DNA of 64,000 nucleotides from Terriglobus roseus DSM 18391. GTDB lineage: Bacteria; Acidobacteriota; Terriglobia; Terriglobales; Acidobacteriaceae. How positions within the stretch are numbered: position 1 is the stretch's first letter; every line of letters starts with the position of its first letter. This document shows positions 9,068 to 16,854 of this stretch, one piece after another. Under the pieces are notes generated by a model. The model did no database searches. It saw nothing but the letters and a program-made list of their open reading frames with translations, and was not told the DNA's origin. Made by a program: the position numbers and the translations under genes. The DNA is taken from the NCBI RefSeq assembly GCF_000265425.1, contig NC_018014.1:4588001-4652000 (forward strand), read 5' to 3'.

Positions 9068-9310
9068 TCCGGCTAGCGGGAAAAGCGTTTGCTCCTTGAT
9101 CTACAGCAAAGATTCCAGGTGATTGCGCTATTGTGCGCAGTGTCCCCCTGAAGCGGTATGTACCTCCTTCTTCGAGGGGCATAGGTTGCTCTTAGGGCAT
9201 CCCTGCATGTGCTAACGACGAGTGTCGTGATCGATTGTGGTGATTTGTGGCGGGTGCCTGATGGTCTTACCTGCGGCGTTATTTGCGGCAGAGCGTCGTG
9301 GAGGAATTGC

Positions 9311-9688
9311 GTGTTGGCAACAAGTGTAGAAGTGCTCGAATTCAGCAAGATCAGTCTTGGAGAGTTAATGAGCCTGTCAAACGAAGCGATTGATGCGCTT
9401 CCGTTTGGCGTGGTGGGCCTGTCGCGCGAGGGTGTGACTGAGGTCTATAGCCACACCGAATCGAAGCTGGCGGGTATTCCGCCTGAGTCGGTCCTTGGCA
9501 CTCATTTTTTCCTGAGCACGGCGCAGTGCATGAATAATTTCATGGTGGCCCAGCGTTTGGACGATGAGGCCGAACTGGACACGGTGGTCGATTATGTGTT
9601 GACCTTTCGCATGCGGCCCACGCCGATACGCCTGCGGTTGTTGAAAAAAGCCGAATACCCGAGATCGTACTTACTCATCCAACGCTGA
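9311..9688 (+). CDS. pyp: Photoactive yellow protein homologue (blue-light PAS sensor)
   Basis: This is a 125-residue single PAS domain, the same length as Halorhodospira halophila PYP. It aligns to that protein from memory without gaps over the first 70 residues at an offset of 4. The chromophore-site residues are kept: Y46 (Y42 in H. halophila) and E50 (E46) in VYSHTES, and the thioester cysteine C73 (C69) in TAQCMNN. The later FRMRPTPIRLRLLKK matches the M100 region, with three residues fewer in between. R52 and T50 of the classic protein are replaced (I56, A54), which may tune the photocycle. I chose the GTG at 9311 because a perfect GGAGG lies 6 nt upstream and the length then fits the family. 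The next two genes supply a GGDEF protein and the p-coumarate ligase. Cytoplasmic; covalent p-coumaroyl chromophore expected. Confidence 0.85.
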   Translation: MLATSVEVLEFSKISLGELMSLSNEAIDALPFGVVGLSREGVTEVYSHTESKLAGIPPESVLGTHFFLSTAQCMNNFMVAQRLDDEAELDTVVDYVLTFRMRPTPIRLRLLKKAEYPRSYLLIQR

Positions 9689-9723
9689 GAGAAGCCGTCC
9701 GCTGTGCAGTGGGGCCGCATCGT

Positions 9724-9732
9724 TGCTATAAA
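9724..9732 (+). promoter_or_regulatory. Possible extended -10 element between pyp and the cyclase gene
   Basis: TGCTATAAA matches an extended -10 (TGn plus TATAAA), 52 nt upstream of the cyclase start. No convincing -35 hexamer is visible. It could let the cyclase and ligase genes be transcribed apart from pyp. Confidence 0.25.
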
Positions 9733-9783
9733 CACATGCGGGACTGCATGCAGAGGATACTGAAAGCGTGATGAAGAAGACGT

Positions 9784-11094
9784 ATGAGTGCTGAGACGGC
9801 AACCGAGAACGAATTACTGCTGCAGTTTCTATATGCCTGCCCGGTGGGACTGGTTGAGATAGAAGCGGACGGCGCGATTGGCATGATCAATCCGCTGGCG
9901 ATGCAGTTGATGGTGCCGCTCATGCGGCCGCCGCAGGGCATGAACTTCTTCGACATCATGGAGCCGTACGCGCCGGAGCTGCGCAACCTAGTGGAGGAGT
10001 TCACAGCTCTACATGGCGAGGTATGCAGCAACCTGCGCATCTTCATCAGCCCCGGGACAAAGCAGAGTGGGTACCTGGCGCATGTGCTCTCCTGCACGCT
10101 GGTTCGGCTTGCCGCGGACCGCTTCATGGCTACGCTTTCGGATGTGTCGAAGGTGGTTGCGCAGGAGCGCCGGCTGGGCGAGGCAGAGGTATGGTTCTCC
10201 TCACTGCTGGATGGCGTGAGCGATTTTGCAGTGCTGTCGCTGGATGCGCAAGGGCTGATCGATGGCGTGAGCGCGTCGGCGCTGCGGCAGACAGGCTTCT
10301 CCAATGAAGATCTTCTGGGGAAGACGCTGGATGTATTCGACTCCCCTACTCCTGCGACGAGTGCGGTGACGGTGACGGAGCAGATCAGCCTGGCATGCCG
10401 CGATGGCTGGTACCTGATCGAGGGCTGGCAGAAGAGGAAAGATCTGCCGGCGGACTGGTGCCAGCGCCTGATCGCTGTGCGCAGCGAAGAGGGTGAAGAA
10501 GATCGCACCGTGACCGGCTATACCGTGATCCTGCGCGAGGTGGTTCGACAGAAGCACGATGCGTTGGAGCTGAAGCAGATGCTGACGCGCGACCATCTGA
10601 CGGGCGCGTCGAATCGCGCTCATTTTTTCGAGATCGCCGGTCGGGAGTGTTCGCGATTCGTGCGGTATGGGCACTCGCTGTCTGTCGTCGCGTTGGACAT
10701 CGACCATTTCAAGTCAGTCAATGACACGTACGGCCATGCAGCCGGAGACAAGGTGTTGCGTGAAGTGTCCCGACGTTGCATGGTGTTGTTGCGCCCGGCA
10801 GACACGTTTGCGCGGGTCGGCGGCGAAGAGTTTATGGTGCTTTTGCCCGGCACGGATCTGCGTGGAGCGCGACTGCTTGCTGAGCGGCTTCGAAGTGCGC
10901 TCGAAAACATGACGGTGAGTTACGGCAACGAGATGATTACGGTGACCGGGAGCTTTGGCTGTGCCGAGGCGGTACCGGATACCTCGTCGCCCGCGCCGTT
11001 GATGGAATCCGCAGACAGGGCCCTATACAACGCGAAACAGATGGGCAGAAACATGGTGGTTCTGGCGGTAGCGGGCGAGGTGCCGGGTGAGTGA
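9784..11094 (+). CDS. PAS-PAS-GGDEF diguanylate cyclase, linked to PYP
   Basis: This soluble 436-residue protein has no membrane segments. Residues about 10-125 and 130-250 each look like a PAS domain (FLYACPVGLVEIEADGAIGMIN; FSSLLDGVSDFAVLSLDAQG). The GGDEF domain spans about 262-430 and starts DHLTGASNRAHF. The active-site motif is GGEEF (346-350), an active variant, and the I-site RPAD (337-340) is intact. It should synthesise c-di-GMP with product inhibition. It lies 95 bp after pyp, and its stop overlaps the start of the p-coumarate ligase gene by 8 nt, so co-expression is likely. I infer that it is the output partner of the light sensor. The start ATG has only a weak ribosome site. Confidence 0.87.
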   Translation: MSAETATENELLLQFLYACPVGLVEIEADGAIGMINPLAMQLMVPLMRPPQGMNFFDIMEPYAPELRNLVEEFTALHGEVCSNLRIFISPGTKQSGYLAHVLSCTLVRLAADRFMATLSDVSKVVAQERRLGEAEVWFSSLLDGVSDFAVLSLDAQGLIDGVSASALRQTGFSNEDLLGKTLDVFDSPTPATSAVTVTEQISLACRDGWYLIEGWQKRKDLPADWCQRLIAVRSEEGEEDRTVTGYTVILREVVRQKHDALELKQMLTRDHLTGASNRAHFFEIAGRECSRFVRYGHSLSVVALDIDHFKSVNDTYGHAAGDKVLREVSRRCMVLLRPADTFARVGGEEFMVLLPGTDLRGARLLAERLRSALENMTVSYGNEMITVTGSFGCAEAVPDTSSPAPLMESADRALYNAKQMGRNMVVLAVAGEVPGE

Positions 11095-12265
11095 ATGCGG
11101 TGCGCTGCTCTCGCGACCGGCTTTGGCGAGAGTGCTGCAAAGCCTGCTGGTGGCAGCACTGAAGACATCGAGAGGAAGAGCACAGAAGAAGGGCGAGGAT
11201 CACGGTCTGGAGTCGTGGCCTGAGACCTTTGCACTTGGCGAGGGAGAGACCTCGCTGGGCTGTGATTCGCTCGAGATGCTTTGGATCTCCGCAGCGGTGA
11301 ACGAGATGTTCCATCTGCATGAAGCGGGCCTGGAATTGGAGTTGCTGCAGGCGGCGACGTTTGGCGGCTGGATGGATGCCATCGAAGAAGCCTGGTCGCG
11401 CGGTGTGAGCGACCTTACGTTCTGCACATCGGGCACGACGGGAGCAGCGAAGCGTTGCACACACAGCTACGCGTTTTTGAGCGAGGAGATGGACTTTCTC
11501 TCCAATTACTTTGCCAGCGCGCGACGCATCGTGGGATGTTCGCCGGCTCATCATCTGTATGGATTTCTGTTCTGCGCGATGCTGCCAGACCGCCTGAGTC
11601 TCGGCGTGACTACGGGCCTGCCGAAAGGGAATGGTTCTGCGTCGGGTGCCGTGCGTGAGGGCGATCTGATCGTGGCGGTGCCGGAGATCTGGCGTTGGCT
11701 TGAGCGATCGGTGACGTGCTGGCCTACAGGTGTGCAGGGTGTGGTGTCCGGCGGCCCGTGCGATCGTGAGGTGCTGCGATCGTTGGTGAAGCAGGGGCTT
11801 GCTGGGATCACCGAGGTGTATGGCTCGTCCGAGACGGCCGGCATTGGTGTCAGGTGCTGGCCGAACGCCGGATACCGCCTGATGCCGCAGTGGTCGCCGC
11901 GAGACACGGACGCTGTGCCGCAGACATTGATTCATTCGTCGGGAGTTCGCGTGGACCTGATGGATCGTGTCGCGTGGTCACCGGATGGAACATTTGAAGT
12001 CGCAGGACGGCTGGATGGCGCGGTGCAGGTGGGCGGCGTGAATGTCTATCCGGAACGGATTGCAGAGAGGCTGCGCGAGCGGCCAGGTGTACGGACCGTC
12101 GACCTGCGGCTTCGATCGGCTGAGTTGGGCGGACGGTTCGAGGCGACGATCGGACTGCAGGAAGACGCGACAGAGGATCAGATCCGCGCAGGGCTGGAGG
12201 CGTGGATGCGTCTGCATCTGACCGTAGCGGAGCAGCCGAAGACGCTTGCCTTCGCGAGAGCTTGA
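11087..12265 (+). CDS. pcl: 4-coumarate:CoA ligase, PYP-activation type
   Basis: This 392-residue member of the adenylate-forming superfamily is much shorter than plant 4CL (about 540), as is typical of ligases that serve photoactive yellow protein. Visible motifs are the ATP P-loop TSGTTGAAK (114-122), YGSSE (245-249), and GRLDGAVQVGG with VNVYPERI near the C-terminus. It would activate p-coumarate as the CoA thioester, which is then attached to the PYP cysteine. The GTG start at 11087 has GAGG 6 nt upstream and overlaps the cyclase stop by 8 nt, indicating translational coupling. No tyrosine ammonia-lyase is in the window, so p-coumarate must come from elsewhere in the genome or from plant matter. 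Without pyp nearby it would be called only an AMP-binding enzyme. Confidence 0.85.
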   Translation: MSECGALLSRPALARVLQSLLVAALKTSRGRAQKKGEDHGLESWPETFALGEGETSLGCDSLEMLWISAAVNEMFHLHEAGLELELLQAATFGGWMDAIEEAWSRGVSDLTFCTSGTTGAAKRCTHSYAFLSEEMDFLSNYFASARRIVGCSPAHHLYGFLFCAMLPDRLSLGVTTGLPKGNGSASGAVREGDLIVAVPEIWRWLERSVTCWPTGVQGVVSGGPCDREVLRSLVKQGLAGITEVYGSSETAGIGVRCWPNAGYRLMPQWSPRDTDAVPQTLIHSSGVRVDLMDRVAWSPDGTFEVAGRLDGAVQVGGVNVYPERIAERLRERPGVRTVDLRLRSAELGGRFEATIGLQEDATEDQIRAGLEAWMRLHLTVAEQPKTLAFARA

Positions 12266-12303
12266 TCAGGCCTGGAATGTCCGCTGCGCACTAAACTGAA
12301 CGC

Positions 12304-13116
12304 ATGACGCCTTTGCTCTCCGTTGAGAACCTTTCCATCCGATTTCGCGGCGATGGCCCCGCTGTTGTGGACGGTATTTCGTTCACGATCGGTGAGGGGG
12401 AGGTGCTTGGCCTGGTGGGCGAGTCGGGGTCGGGCAAGTCGGTGACTTCTCTTGCGATCCTGCGGCTGCTGGCGCCGGGATCTGTCGTGTCGGGTGCGAT
12501 CCGGTTTGCGGGGCACGATCTTCTGCAGCTCTCAGAGAACGAGATGCGGGCGCGGCGTGGGCGTGAGATTGCCATGATCTTTCAGGAGCCGATGACAGCG
12601 CTGAATCCGTCGATGCGCATTGGCGACCAGATTGGCGAGGCAGTGCGTGTGCATCATCCGGAGATTCCGCGCGGTGAGGTTCGCGAGCGCGTGATCGAAG
12701 CATTGAACGATGTGGCGATGCCGGAGCCTGCGCGCCGCTACAGCGACTATCCGCACCAGTTCAGCGGCGGGCAGCGGCAGCGCATCATGATTGCGATGGC
12801 CGTGGTGAACAAGCCGCGGCTGCTGATCGCAGACGAGCCGACGACGGCGCTGGATGTGACGGTGCAGGCGCAGATCCTGCGGTTGCTGCGCGATCTGCGG
12901 GAGCGGCATGGGTTGAGCATGCTGTTCATCTCGCACGATCTGGCGGTGACGGCACAGACGGCAGATCGCGTGGCGGTCATGCGGCGCGGACACATCCTGG
13001 AGAGCAACACGGTGGATGCGATCTTTCATCACCCGCAGGATGCGTATACGCGGGCGCTGCTGGCGGCGGTGCCGACGATGACGACGGACCGGTCGCGGCC
13101 TTTGGCGACGCTTTAG
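12304..13116 (+). CDS. ABC transporter ATP-binding protein, OppD/DppD type
   Basis: This 270-residue nucleotide-binding subunit has Walker A GESGSGKS (39-46), Q-loop MIFQEPMTALNP, signature FSGGQRQR, Walker B LLIADEPTTALDV and the switch His in FISHDL. The insert after the Q-loop and the ending HHPQDAYTRALL are typical of di/oligopeptide (or nickel) importers. No permease, substrate-binding protein or second ATPase is adjacent, so its partners must be encoded elsewhere. It sits 38 bp after the ligase gene on the same strand, with no clear terminator between them, so it may be read through with the PYP cluster. A functional link is doubtful. Confidence 0.88.
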   Translation: MTPLLSVENLSIRFRGDGPAVVDGISFTIGEGEVLGLVGESGSGKSVTSLAILRLLAPGSVVSGAIRFAGHDLLQLSENEMRARRGREIAMIFQEPMTALNPSMRIGDQIGEAVRVHHPEIPRGEVRERVIEALNDVAMPEPARRYSDYPHQFSGGQRQRIMIAMAVVNKPRLLIADEPTTALDVTVQAQILRLLRDLRERHGLSMLFISHDLAVTAQTADRVAVMRRGHILESNTVDAIFHHPQDAYTRALLAAVPTMTTDRSRPLATL

Positions 13117-13170
13117 GGTAGGGAACAGGGATCAGATTTCCGGGACCTCGGCACTTTGCGGGCCTCCGAT

Positions 13171-13203
13171 CCCACGTCACAGAAGCGAGACGTGGGGCAC
13201 CCA
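13171..13203. repeat. Dispersed palindromic repeat, copy 1 (REP-like)
   Basis: CCCACGTC and GACGTGGG arms flank ACAGAAGCGA and are followed by GCACCC. The same arms and tail recur near 16716, 16786 and 22724. It is intergenic, after the ABC ATPase gene. Confidence 0.6.
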
Positions 13204-13220
13204 CCTCTTTCCTCTTCCCT

Positions 13221-13311
13221 GCTCCTTGCTTCCTGCTCCTTGCTCCCTGCTCTCTGCTCCCTGCTCTCTGCTCCCTGCTCCCTGCTCCCTGCTCCCTGCT
13301 CCCTGCTACCC
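13221..13311. repeat. Tandem heptamer repeat (GCTCCCT), 13 units
   Basis: Thirteen consecutive 7-bp units of GCTCCCT or one-base variants (GCTCTCT, GCTCCTT, GCTTCCT, last unit GCTACCC) run without interruption. Units 8-12 are identical. The array is intergenic, ending 60 bp upstream of the phosphoesterase gene. Seven-bp units are prone to slippage, so copy number may vary between isolates. Confidence 0.9.
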
Positions 13312-13371
13312 AGTGGACTGTTCGGTTAGCATGAGTAGGTTCGCGCGAAGGCGCTGACGACCGTCCTCAAA

Positions 13372-14127
13372 ATGCGCGCACTGATCCTTTCCGACATTCA
13401 CGGCAACCTGGAAGCACTGCAAGCCGTTCTGGCTGCTGCGGCCGGCGGCTATGACACTGTATGGAACCTGGGGGATGTGGTGGGGTATGGCGCCAGCCCG
13501 AATGAGGTGACGGACGTGGTGCGGGAGATCGCGTCGGCCAGCGTGCGTGGCAATCATGACAAGGTGTGCTCGGGCGTGGATACGGCGGAGACTTTCAACA
13601 CTACGGCGCGTGAGGCGGCGATGTGGACGCGCGAGCATCTGCGGCCGGACACGGCGGCGTGGCTGCGGGAACAGCCTGCGGGACCGCTGGTGCCGCCTAT
13701 GACGGATGTTGCGCTGGCGCATGGGTCGCCGATCGACGAAGACATTTACATCCAGAACATTCGCGATGCGTGGCTGCCGCTGCAGAGCATGCAGCAGCAA
13801 TGCACGTTCTTTGGGCATACGCATGTGCAGGGCGGATTTGGATGGGAGGACGGCCGCTGGTTTGCGGTGACGCCGAAGCACTCGCGCAATGGTTCGCCGA
13901 GTGCGTGGGCGTTATCGATCCAGGCTGGGCGGCACTATCTGCTGAACCCGGGCTCTGTCGGGCAGCCTCGTGATGTGGATCCGCGCGCGGCGTATGCGCT
14001 GTATGACAGCGTGGCCTCTACGGTGACCTTCCACCGCGTGTCGTACGACATTGAGCTGGCGCAGGGGCGGATTCTGCTGGCGGGTCTGCCAGAGCGGCTG
14101 GCGAAGCGGCTGCGCGAAGGCCGATAG
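13372..14127 (+). CDS. Metallophosphoesterase (YfcE/MJ0936-like, calcineurin-like superfamily)
   Basis: This 251-residue cytoplasmic protein has all five metal-binding blocks of the calcineurin-like fold: LSDIHGN (7-13), LGDVVGYG, GNHD, the LAHGSP histidine, and GHTH. The layout matches the compact two-metal phosphodiesterases related to YfcE and to a diadenosine-tetraphosphate-hydrolase-like group. The substrate is not predictable. No signal peptide is visible and the ribosome site is weak. It converges on a second, exported phosphoesterase gene 21 bp away. The heptamer tandem array directly upstream may affect its promoter. Confidence 0.85.
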   Translation: MRALILSDIHGNLEALQAVLAAAAGGYDTVWNLGDVVGYGASPNEVTDVVREIASASVRGNHDKVCSGVDTAETFNTTAREAAMWTREHLRPDTAAWLREQPAGPLVPPMTDVALAHGSPIDEDIYIQNIRDAWLPLQSMQQQCTFFGHTHVQGGFGWEDGRWFAVTPKHSRNGSPSAWALSIQAGRHYLLNPGSVGQPRDVDPRAAYALYDSVASTVTFHRVSYDIELAQGRILLAGLPERLAKRLREGR

Positions 14128-14148
14128 GTCTCGCTGGCAGAGGCTCTG

Positions 14149-15168
14149 CTACAGAATGGCCATCTTGCCGTCGGGCGTCTTGCGGAAGGCGTGGAGCTGG
14201 TTTGCCTGCGCGCCTACGTGCCGGACGACGAGGGCGTCCTTTGCCATTTCAAGATGGGTGAAGCCGATGACACGGTCGCCGAAGGGGCCGCGCTTTTCGG
14301 GCGGGATGGACCAGTTCACAAGCTCTGCACCGCCGCCGCCGCTGATGACGAACGAGGTCGGGTGGCCATCGAATTCGATGTGCTGCAGGTCGTGGTCGTG
14401 GCCGGTGATGTACAGGTCGACCTTGTGCTGGCGCAGCAGACCGTCCCATCGCTGGATGAGCGTACGGTTGTCGCGGTGGATGCCGTTGGTGAAGAGCGGA
14501 TGGTGCGCGATGACGGCGACGAAGGGCGTGGTGCGTGGCTTGGCGAGTTCGGCGGCGAACCACTGATCCTGCGCGTCGGCGTCGCGGTGGCTCATGACGT
14601 AGCTGCTGAGCGTGAAGTCGAATTCCTTTGTGCCGGGCAGGTTGCTGTCGAGGCAGATGAAGGTGACGATGGGATCCTTCTCGGGGTACTTGAAGGTGTA
14701 ATGCCGGTCGGGCATGGTCCATCGCGTCTTCTTCTGACGGGGGTAGTCGATCTGAATCTGCGCCTTGTCGAAGGTGCGCTTTTCGTAGTCGTGATTGCCG
14801 AGCACGGCGTAGGCGGGCCCGGGAAACAGGTTAGCCGGGTACATGTCTTCGAACTGGGTCTTCCAGCGGGCGTCGTTGACGCCGTCGTGCATGTGGCCGT
14901 ACCAGTTATCACCGAGGAGGAACATGGCGCCGGGTGCGCTGCGATTGTTCTGGCCCCAGCGGGCCATGGAGGAGGCGACGGCACGCTGCTGGTCGATGTA
15001 CTTGTCCGTGCCCCAGTCGCCGATCATGAACATGTGCTGCGAGGCGGGGTTGGGTGCAACGAAGCCGCCCTGGGCGAGCAGTGTGCCGGGGCGGAGGGCG
15101 GCGACCGCCGAGAACGCGAAGCTTTGCCGCAGAAATGAGCGGCGCGAGAGAGATGGGAAATCCGCCAA
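14149..15168 (-). CDS. Tat-exported purple-acid-phosphatase-like metallophosphoesterase
   Basis: This protein of about 339 residues has a twin-arginine signal (SRRSFLRQSFAFSAVAAL) and cleavage near LLAQG, so it is exported folded. The metal-binding blocks are GDWGTD, LLGDNWYG, LGNHDYE, AHHPLF and TGHDHDLQH, resembling tartrate-resistant/purple acid phosphatases. It probably releases phosphate from organic esters outside the cytoplasm. No ATG lies before the Tat motif; the TTG at 15168 has AGGAG 7 nt upstream and is preferred over another TTG at 15195. The motifs are complete; the substrate range is unknown. Confidence 0.82.
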   Translation of the reverse strand: MADFPSLSRRSFLRQSFAFSAVAALRPGTLLAQGGFVAPNPASQHMFMIGDWGTDKYIDQQRAVASSMARWGQNNRSAPGAMFLLGDNWYGHMHDGVNDARWKTQFEDMYPANLFPGPAYAVLGNHDYEKRTFDKAQIQIDYPRQKKTRWTMPDRHYTFKYPEKDPIVTFICLDSNLPGTKEFDFTLSSYVMSHRDADAQDQWFAAELAKPRTTPFVAVIAHHPLFTNGIHRDNRTLIQRWDGLLRQHKVDLYITGHDHDLQHIEFDGHPTSFVISGGGGAELVNWSIPPEKRGPFGDRVIGFTHLEMAKDALVVRHVGAQANQLHAFRKTPDGKMAIL

Positions 15169-15616
15169 AGATCTGCTCCTGTATCGGCGGACCAAAAGCC
15201 GCTTCTTTGAGTGTGGTGCCCTGAGCTTAATGAAGAGTTAAGCGGGGCCCATTCCGCGCAGATTGGCGCGTCTTTCAATTCCGATGCGTGAAGCGGCTTT
15301 TATGGGTGCCTGTGGAGCAGGTGGCCACATCTTCGTTGTGGCTGGGCGGAAGGTATGTGTTTCGCTTGCGGCGAGGTGAAGGATGTGGCTCCCAAGGGGG
15401 GAAGCTAAACCTCAGCGGCTGAAGCCGTTTCGTTTTTGGGGGTTGTTGGCACAGCTGAAGCTGTGCCCTTCTTAACGGATGTATCTGAGGCTGGCTGATG
15501 GCGGTGCGTGTTGCGCACTGCCTTGGACATTGGTGTCGCGACCTGCGGAATGCAGGGCCTTCGACTGCATTTCGCTGCGCTCAGGATGACAAATGTTTGG
15601 GGCAGTAAAAGAACGG
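15169..15616. other. 448-bp intergenic region with hairpins and a widespread repeat-like stretch
   Basis: I see no gene here. It holds a 9-bp inverted repeat GGCACAGCT/AGCTGTGCC (15448-15467) and, near 15567-15592, the phrase TTTCGCTGCGCTCAGGATGA, which I recognise as recurring between genes in several bacterial phyla. It probably contains the promoter of the Tat phosphoesterase, which I could not pinpoint, and debris of small repeats. Confidence 0.4.
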
Positions 15617-16726
15617 CTAGCGGGCCATGTGGCCTGGGTCCGGCACGAAGTAAAGGAAGGCTCCGAGCGCGATGAGGAGTGCCAGGTAGCCTGCGAGGGT
15701 GCCGACGCTGTTCTCTTCGGGGGCATCGTTGGTGAACATGCGCCAGCCCATGCCTGCGGCGAGGAAGAGGAAGACGCCTTCGCGCATGAGTGCGAAGAGC
15801 ACCAGGCATGAGGCCAGGATGAGGCCGCGTCCGAGTTTGTTCAGGGCGTAGGTGGCCTGCGCGCCGTCGAGGCCGAGGACGGGGATCAGGTTCAGAAGGT
15901 TGATCCATGCACCGGTGTAGGCGAGCGCCTGAAAGAGCGGGTTGTGCGTCGCGAAGAAGAGGCCGAGGCAGGCGAGGGCTGCGCCGAGGCCCCAGAGCGG
16001 GCCGGCGAGCGCGATGGCGGCAAGCTGGTCAAGCCGCATGCCCTGGTGGAACCAGCGGACGTAGGCACCGAGTCCCGGCAGGAACATGGGCAGATCGGCC
16101 TTGAGGCCGCGGCGGCGGATGGCGACGTAGTGGCCCAGTTCATGAATCAGGATCGAGATGGTGAAGCCAAGCGCGAACTTCCAGCCGAAGAGTGCCCAGT
16201 ACAGACCGAAGTAGCCCAGGAAGCCGAGCAGGAACTTCATCTTGAAGAGGACGAAGAGGACGCTTTTGAACTTGGCGGCGGCGACGACGATGGGAAAGAG
16301 CGGGCCGAGGCGCTTCTTCCACTTGGCCTGTCGGTCCTGCACGGCGGATTGGCGACCGATGAGCGTCGCCATGTGCGTGCGGATCTGTTCGGCCTGCGCG
16401 GCGTCTGGCGGCAACCATGCGAGCGCGCTGTTCCAGATCTGGTGCGCTTCGGCGAATTTGCCTTCCGACTCGGCCTGCGCGGCGGCGGCGCCGATGCGAT
16501 TCAGGTGCGCAGCGTAGACGAGTGTGCCGCAGTCCGGGCATGCGAGCACGCCATCGTTGATGTAGTGCTGGCAGCTGGGGCAGGAGTAGATCTGCTCTGG
16601 CGGAGGGATGGTTTCAGCGGCCGGCAGGATCTCAGGCGAAGTGGAACTCGAGTTTGTGGCTGTTTCCAAAATATGCTCAACGCTGATTTTACGCTTCGGG
16701 ACCCGACGCGGAACGGGGTGCCCCAT
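15617..16726 (-). CDS. Site-2-protease-like M50 metallopeptidase with N-terminal zinc ribbon
   Basis: With the start at 16726 the protein has 369 residues. A zinc ribbon (CPSC ... CPDC, about residues 49-66) is followed by a helical linker resembling a tetratricopeptide unit. Membrane helices then carry the M50 zinc motif HELGH (about 195-199) and a second conserved block, NLIPVLGLDG, that supplies the third ligand. Such proteins cut substrates inside the membrane. The frame is open to 16816, but that extra N-terminus is encoded by two copies of the dispersed palindrome and is unlikely to be authentic. The ATG at 16726 is itself within one copy, so a later non-ATG start is possible. The substrate is unknown. 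Confidence 0.78.
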   Translation of the reverse strand: MGHPVPRRVPKRKISVEHILETATNSSSTSPEILPAAETIPPPEQIYSCPSCQHYINDGVLACPDCGTLVYAAHLNRIGAAAAQAESEGKFAEAHQIWNSALAWLPPDAAQAEQIRTHMATLIGRQSAVQDRQAKWKKRLGPLFPIVVAAAKFKSVLFVLFKMKFLLGFLGYFGLYWALFGWKFALGFTISILIHELGHYVAIRRRGLKADLPMFLPGLGAYVRWFHQGMRLDQLAAIALAGPLWGLGAALACLGLFFATHNPLFQALAYTGAWINLLNLIPVLGLDGAQATYALNKLGRGLILASCLVLFALMREGVFLFLAAGMGWRMFTNDAPEENSVGTLAGYLALLIALGAFLYFVPDPGHMAR

Positions 16727-16747
16727 GTCTCGCTTTTGAGACGTGGG
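16716..16747. repeat. Dispersed palindromic repeat, copy 2 (REP-like)
   Basis: GTGCCCCATGTCTCGC then TTTTGAGACGTGGG forms the same hairpin family in the opposite orientation to copy 1. It overlaps the uncertain 5' end of the M50 protease frame. Confidence 0.6.
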
Positions 16748-16785
16748 TTTCGAGACTCCGTTCGAAGCGTGCGGTGAAAGAAAAA

Positions 16786-16816
16786 CCCCACATCTCAGAG
16801 GCGAGATGTGGGGCAC
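16786..16816. repeat. Dispersed palindromic repeat, copy 3 (REP-like)
   Basis: CCCCACATCTC and GAGATGTGGGG flank AGAGGC, a perfect 11-bp stem with a GCAC tail. It lies between the M50 and PIG-L genes, 69 bp from copy 2, in inverted orientation to it. Confidence 0.65.
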
Positions 16817-16854
16817 GCGATTTCATTGACCAAAGGAAGGCTGTGGGCTGCTGC

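Noticed and set aside
9784..13116. Tyrosine ammonia-lyase to complete PYP chromophore synthesis
   Set aside because: No frame with an MIO Ala-Ser-Gly signature or lyase-like length was found in or around the cluster.
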